From NCBI RefSeq assembly GCF_011397635.1, contig NC_064761.1, positions 28,747,643 through 28,811,642 of the forward strand: DNA of 64,000 bases. The letters are read 5' to 3'. Both the position numbers and the translations under genes were made by a program. This document shows positions 61,601-64,000 of the stretch, one piece after another. The DNA is from Epinephelus fuscoguttatus. Lineage: Eukaryota; Chordata; Actinopteri; Perciformes; Serranidae. The notes beneath the pieces are model-generated. The model worked only from the letters and a program-made list of their open reading frames with translations. It ran no database searches and was not told where the DNA came from. How positions within the stretch are numbered: position 1 is the stretch's first letter; each line of letters starts with the position of its first letter.

Positions 61601-61967
61601 AGCTGGAGAGGACAAACCCCCACAATGTCTTTATACCAGCAGCTCCCCCCCCCTCAGCCCATCGGTGTGTCTTTAAGCTCCACACACTCAGCAGCTGAAT
61701 GTACTGCAAGCCTCCCTCCCTCCCTCCTGCCTCCACACCATATTACATTACACTGTCATTAGCTCCTCCGTGCTCAGCCACCTCAGTAGGGTTTGCCATG
61801 ACTCCACAGCTACTATTTTTAGGTTTCTTTCAATCACTATTGACGCTGATCAGCATGATTGTGGAGCTCTTCATTCAGCAGCTGCTTGTTGACACCAGTG
61901 CTGCAAACAGAGGTCTTTGTGAGGAAAAACGTTGAGAATGAGGCACTCTCTCTCTCCCCAGCAGCTG

Positions 61968-62019
<52 letters not shown>

Positions 62020-62462
62020 CGTGTGTGTAGCTTCTGCGGCATTGTACAGACTTGCATTCTGGATTCAGTTACACCTGGGAGGCTGTGTCCAAAGGCACGG
62101 TATTTTTTAGAGAAAGCATGAGTAGGTTTTCTTTAAGCAAGCGACACCACAAATGTGCTGTAAGTGGCCATACTACTTACTACTAAAGGAATCGCCCTTT
62201 ACTTTCCGTGTACACTGGAGACAGTAGGGCTCTTTTGACCTAAGTAGTGTAAATTGCTCTTTCAAACAGCAGTAGTTTTGAGGGAAGTAGTCATGACTTG
62301 TCTGTTGGCAAGAGAAAAGTGTGGATAAACTGCCTGCCTCTCACGTTGCTAATATGTGTCTTCTCTCACCCTCAGGCTCGGATCAAGTTCCCTGTCGACT
62401 ACCCGTACTCTCCACCTGCTTTCCGATTCCTCACCAAAATGTGGCACCCCAACATTTATGAG
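52657..62462 (+). CDS. cdc34: Cdc34/UBE2R-type ubiquitin-conjugating enzyme, 5' part
   Basis: E2 enzyme that works with SCF/cullin-RING ligases to build Lys48 ubiquitin chains on cell-cycle substrates. Two coding exons lie in the window: 52657-52839 (codons 1-61, MAQHGHHVASSQKALMLEMK...) and 62376-62462 (codons 62-90, ARIKFPVDYPYSPPAFRFLT...). The HPN motif of the UBC fold is at residues 85-87. The catalytic Cys and the acidic tail must lie in exons beyond the right edge. EPVEGFKITLVDESDMYNWE and GPPNTHYEGGYFK are typical of the CDC34/UBE2R2 pair. I favour cdc34 over ube2r2 because human CDC34 is on 19p13.3 like the neighbouring genes; the fish a/b paralogue is undecided. Intron 1 is 9.5 kb. 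Confidence 0.88.
58510..59062 (+). mobile_element. hAT transposon remnant with BED-finger start
   Basis: The plus strand encodes WETGEMSSRKTSAVWQYFNL near 58703-58765, the start of a BED zinc-finger hAT transposase (ZBED-like). The right end is rich in GTCGACTAGT and closes with GTCACCAGGAACATCCCTAG, a hAT terminus. On the left a diverged inverted partner is seen (CTAGTCGGCACCAG, TTAGTCGGTTAAACC). Almost all of the transposase is missing, so this is an internally deleted, inactive copy. Confidence 0.6.
59063..59400. repeat. ATCG/ATCGTATTG-rich repeat
   Basis: CAATATCGTATTGTCAC at the left and AAGTATCGTGATAATATCGT at the right resemble one another in inverted orientation. The unit looks like another common fish MITE placed directly beside the hAT remnant. 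Family and limits are uncertain. Confidence 0.4.
61971..62028. repeat. (GT)n microsatellite
   Basis: A long GT array in cdc34 intron 1, about 350 bases before exon 2. Confidence 0.9.
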
Positions 62463-62869
62463 GTAACTCTAACCAGTATAAATCCGTTGACAAAACAATT
62501 CAGGAGCTGATTATACCATGACTGGGGCTGGGTGTCATTTTTGATACCAACACCCATGCCTTGATTTTAATACAGGTTCCTGAGTAATACTATTTTCCTA
62601 ACCAATTTTATAAACTCCATTTTGACAAAAAGAAAATTACATTACACATTAGGGTACTTCTCATAAAGTTGTATTACAACATAAAAAATATAAATGTATT
62701 TATTACAGTACGGTTTAACTAAAGTTGTCTGTTTCAGCTGTTTAGTTTTATTCTTCAGCACCTTAGCATTTTTCCACTCAAAGTAGTTTTACAATATAAT
62801 AACTAGAAAATGTATTTCCTGCTGAAAATGGGTGTGGATGTTGAAATTGTTTCAAAATCATGGCTGAAA

Positions 62870-64000
62870 ATGCAGAAATATTAGTAATAGAAGAAGTAGC
62901 TCTAGTTGTAGTATTAACAGTAGTAATTACGGTGGTAGTAGTAGTAGTAGTAGTAGTCAAAGTAGTAGTAGTAGCAGTAGTTGTAGAAGTAGAAGTGGTA
63001 CTAATAGTAGTAATAGTTGTGGTGGTAGTAGTAGTACTACTATAGAAATAATAGTAGTTGTAGTAGTCAAAGTAGCAGCAGCAGTAGTAGAAGTAGTAGT
63101 CGAATTAGTAGTAGCACAAGTAGTAGTAGTACTAGCAGCAGCAGTGGCAGTAGGTCATACCTTACAAAGCATACAAATTTGAACAGAGGCACAAACACCC
63201 TTAAAGAGCTTAACATTTTGACATTTGAATGGTTTCTGTAGCTGAAAGTGTGTAGAAGTAGTTACTAATCAAAAAATGTAATAGTAGTAGCAGCAGCAGC
63301 AGGAGGAGTAGCAGGAGTAGCAACAGCGTAGAAGTGGTAGAAGCAGTACTACTAGGAGGAGGAGGAGGAGGAGAATTAGCAGTAGTTGTAGTCATAACAG
63401 TAGTTGTAGTAGTCAAAGTAGCAGTAGTATTAGTAGTAGTGGCAATTGCAGTGTTAGCACTAGTTGTTGTAGTAGTAGTAGTAGTAGTAGTAGGTCATAC
63501 TTAAAAAAGTAGAAAAATTTGAACAGAGGCACAAACGTCCTTAAAGAGCTAAACGTTTTGACATTTGAATGGTTTCTGTCACTGAAAGTGTGTAGAAGTA
63601 ACAACTAATCAAAAAATGTACAGGAGAAGTCGTAGTGATAGTAGCAGTAATTGTGGTAGTAGTAGTAGTAGTAGTACTATAGAAATAATAGTAGTTGTAG
63701 TAGTCAAAGTAGTAGCAGCAGCAGTAGTAGTAGTAGCACTAGTATTAGTAGTAGTAGTACTAGTAGTAGCAGTGGCAGTAGGTCATACCTTACAAAGCAT
63801 ACAAAGTAGACAAATTTGAACAGAGGCACAAACACCCTTAAAGAGCTTAACGTTTTGACATTTGAATGGTTTCTGTAGCTGAAAGTGTGTAGAAGTAACA
63901 ACTAATCAAAAAATGTAGTAGCAGCAGCAGCAGCAGGAGGAGTAGCAGGAGTAGCAGCAGCGTAGAAGTGGTAGAAGCAGTACTACTACTACTAGGAGGA
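62870..64000. repeat. Complex trinucleotide array with 637-bp higher-order unit
   Basis: GTA/TAG, GCA and GGA trinucleotides alternate with a non-repetitive block of about 110 bp (from AGGTCATAC to GTGTGTAGAAGTA). This block occurs at about 63151-63260, 63491-63600 and 63779-63900. The marker AAAAAATGTA is at 63271, 63611 and 63908 (spacings 340 and 297). The marker TATAGAAATA is at 63041 and 63678 (spacing 637). Two diverged subunits therefore make one larger unit, repeated at least 1.5 times and running off the right edge. It lies in cdc34 intron 2 (from 62463). Confidence 0.8.

Larger units (their letters stand above)
52840..62375 (+). other. cdc34: cdc34 intron 1 (9.5 kb)
   Basis: A very long intron with no other gene that I can support. 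It holds a hAT transposase remnant (about 58510-59062), an adjoining ATCG-rich repeat (about 59063-59400), several GT microsatellites (57278-57296, 61971-62028) and a T-run near 60907. The remaining open frames lack conserved domains and appear accidental. Confidence 0.5.

Noticed and set aside
62870-64000. CRISPR-like regular spacing of repeats
   Set aside because: The setting is a vertebrate intron, and the units are trinucleotide runs with 110-bp blocks, not short direct repeats with unique spacers.

Overview
The window is a piece of a teleost fish nuclear genome. The evidence is spliced vertebrate genes with GT-AG introns whose proteins closely match human families, an intron and spacer landscape full of short inverted-repeat DNA transposon remnants and tRNA-derived SINE-like repeats of kinds common in bony fish, many CA/TA microsatellites, and GC-rich, ETS-site promoters. 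No retrovirus-like or other capsid-bearing element was recognised. All exon coordinates were read by eye from splice sites, reading phase and remembered human protein sequence; no alignment was run.

Layout, left to right. (1) 1-970: intergenic, with a MITE-like inverted repeat. (2) 1608-3913 (-): mrpl54, mitochondrial ribosomal protein mL54, 3 exons. (3) 4160-7421 (+): fam32a, a small spliceosomal protein, 4 exons. It lies head to head with mrpl54 across about 250 bp, so the two probably share a bidirectional promoter. (4) 8287-9786 (-): fh, fumarate hydratase, as one uninterrupted 499-codon reading frame with no introns. (5) 12111-18806 (+): hdgfl2 (HRP2), a PWWP and integrase-binding-domain chromatin reader, 16 coding exons, 664 aa. 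(6) 20424-47626 (+): ap3d1, the delta subunit of the AP-3 adaptor, 33 constitutive coding exons (1257 aa) plus two possible in-frame microexons of 24 and 21 nt. (7) 52657-62462 (+): the first two coding exons (90 codons) of cdc34, a UBE2R-type E2 ubiquitin-conjugating enzyme that continues past the right edge. (8) 62870-64000: a complex GTA/GCA trinucleotide array in cdc34 intron 2, with a higher-order unit of about 637 bp.

From memory, human MRPL54, HDGFL2, AP3D1 and CDC34 are all on 19p13.3 and FAM32A is elsewhere on 19p13, so this is a conserved chromosome-19p-like block. FH is on human chromosome 1q, so the intronless fh looks like an insertion into the block, probably an old retroposed copy. 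The genes are housekeeping genes of different pathways and do not form a functional cluster. Their shared feature is GC-rich promoters with ACTTCCG/CGGAAGT (ETS/GABP-type) sites.

The least explained signals are the two ap3d1 microexon candidates, a 13-bp-stem hairpin just upstream of the first, an orphan ZNF143/Staf-like site between ap3d1 and cdc34, and the higher-order repeat in cdc34 intron 2. No wholly new biological system was found.
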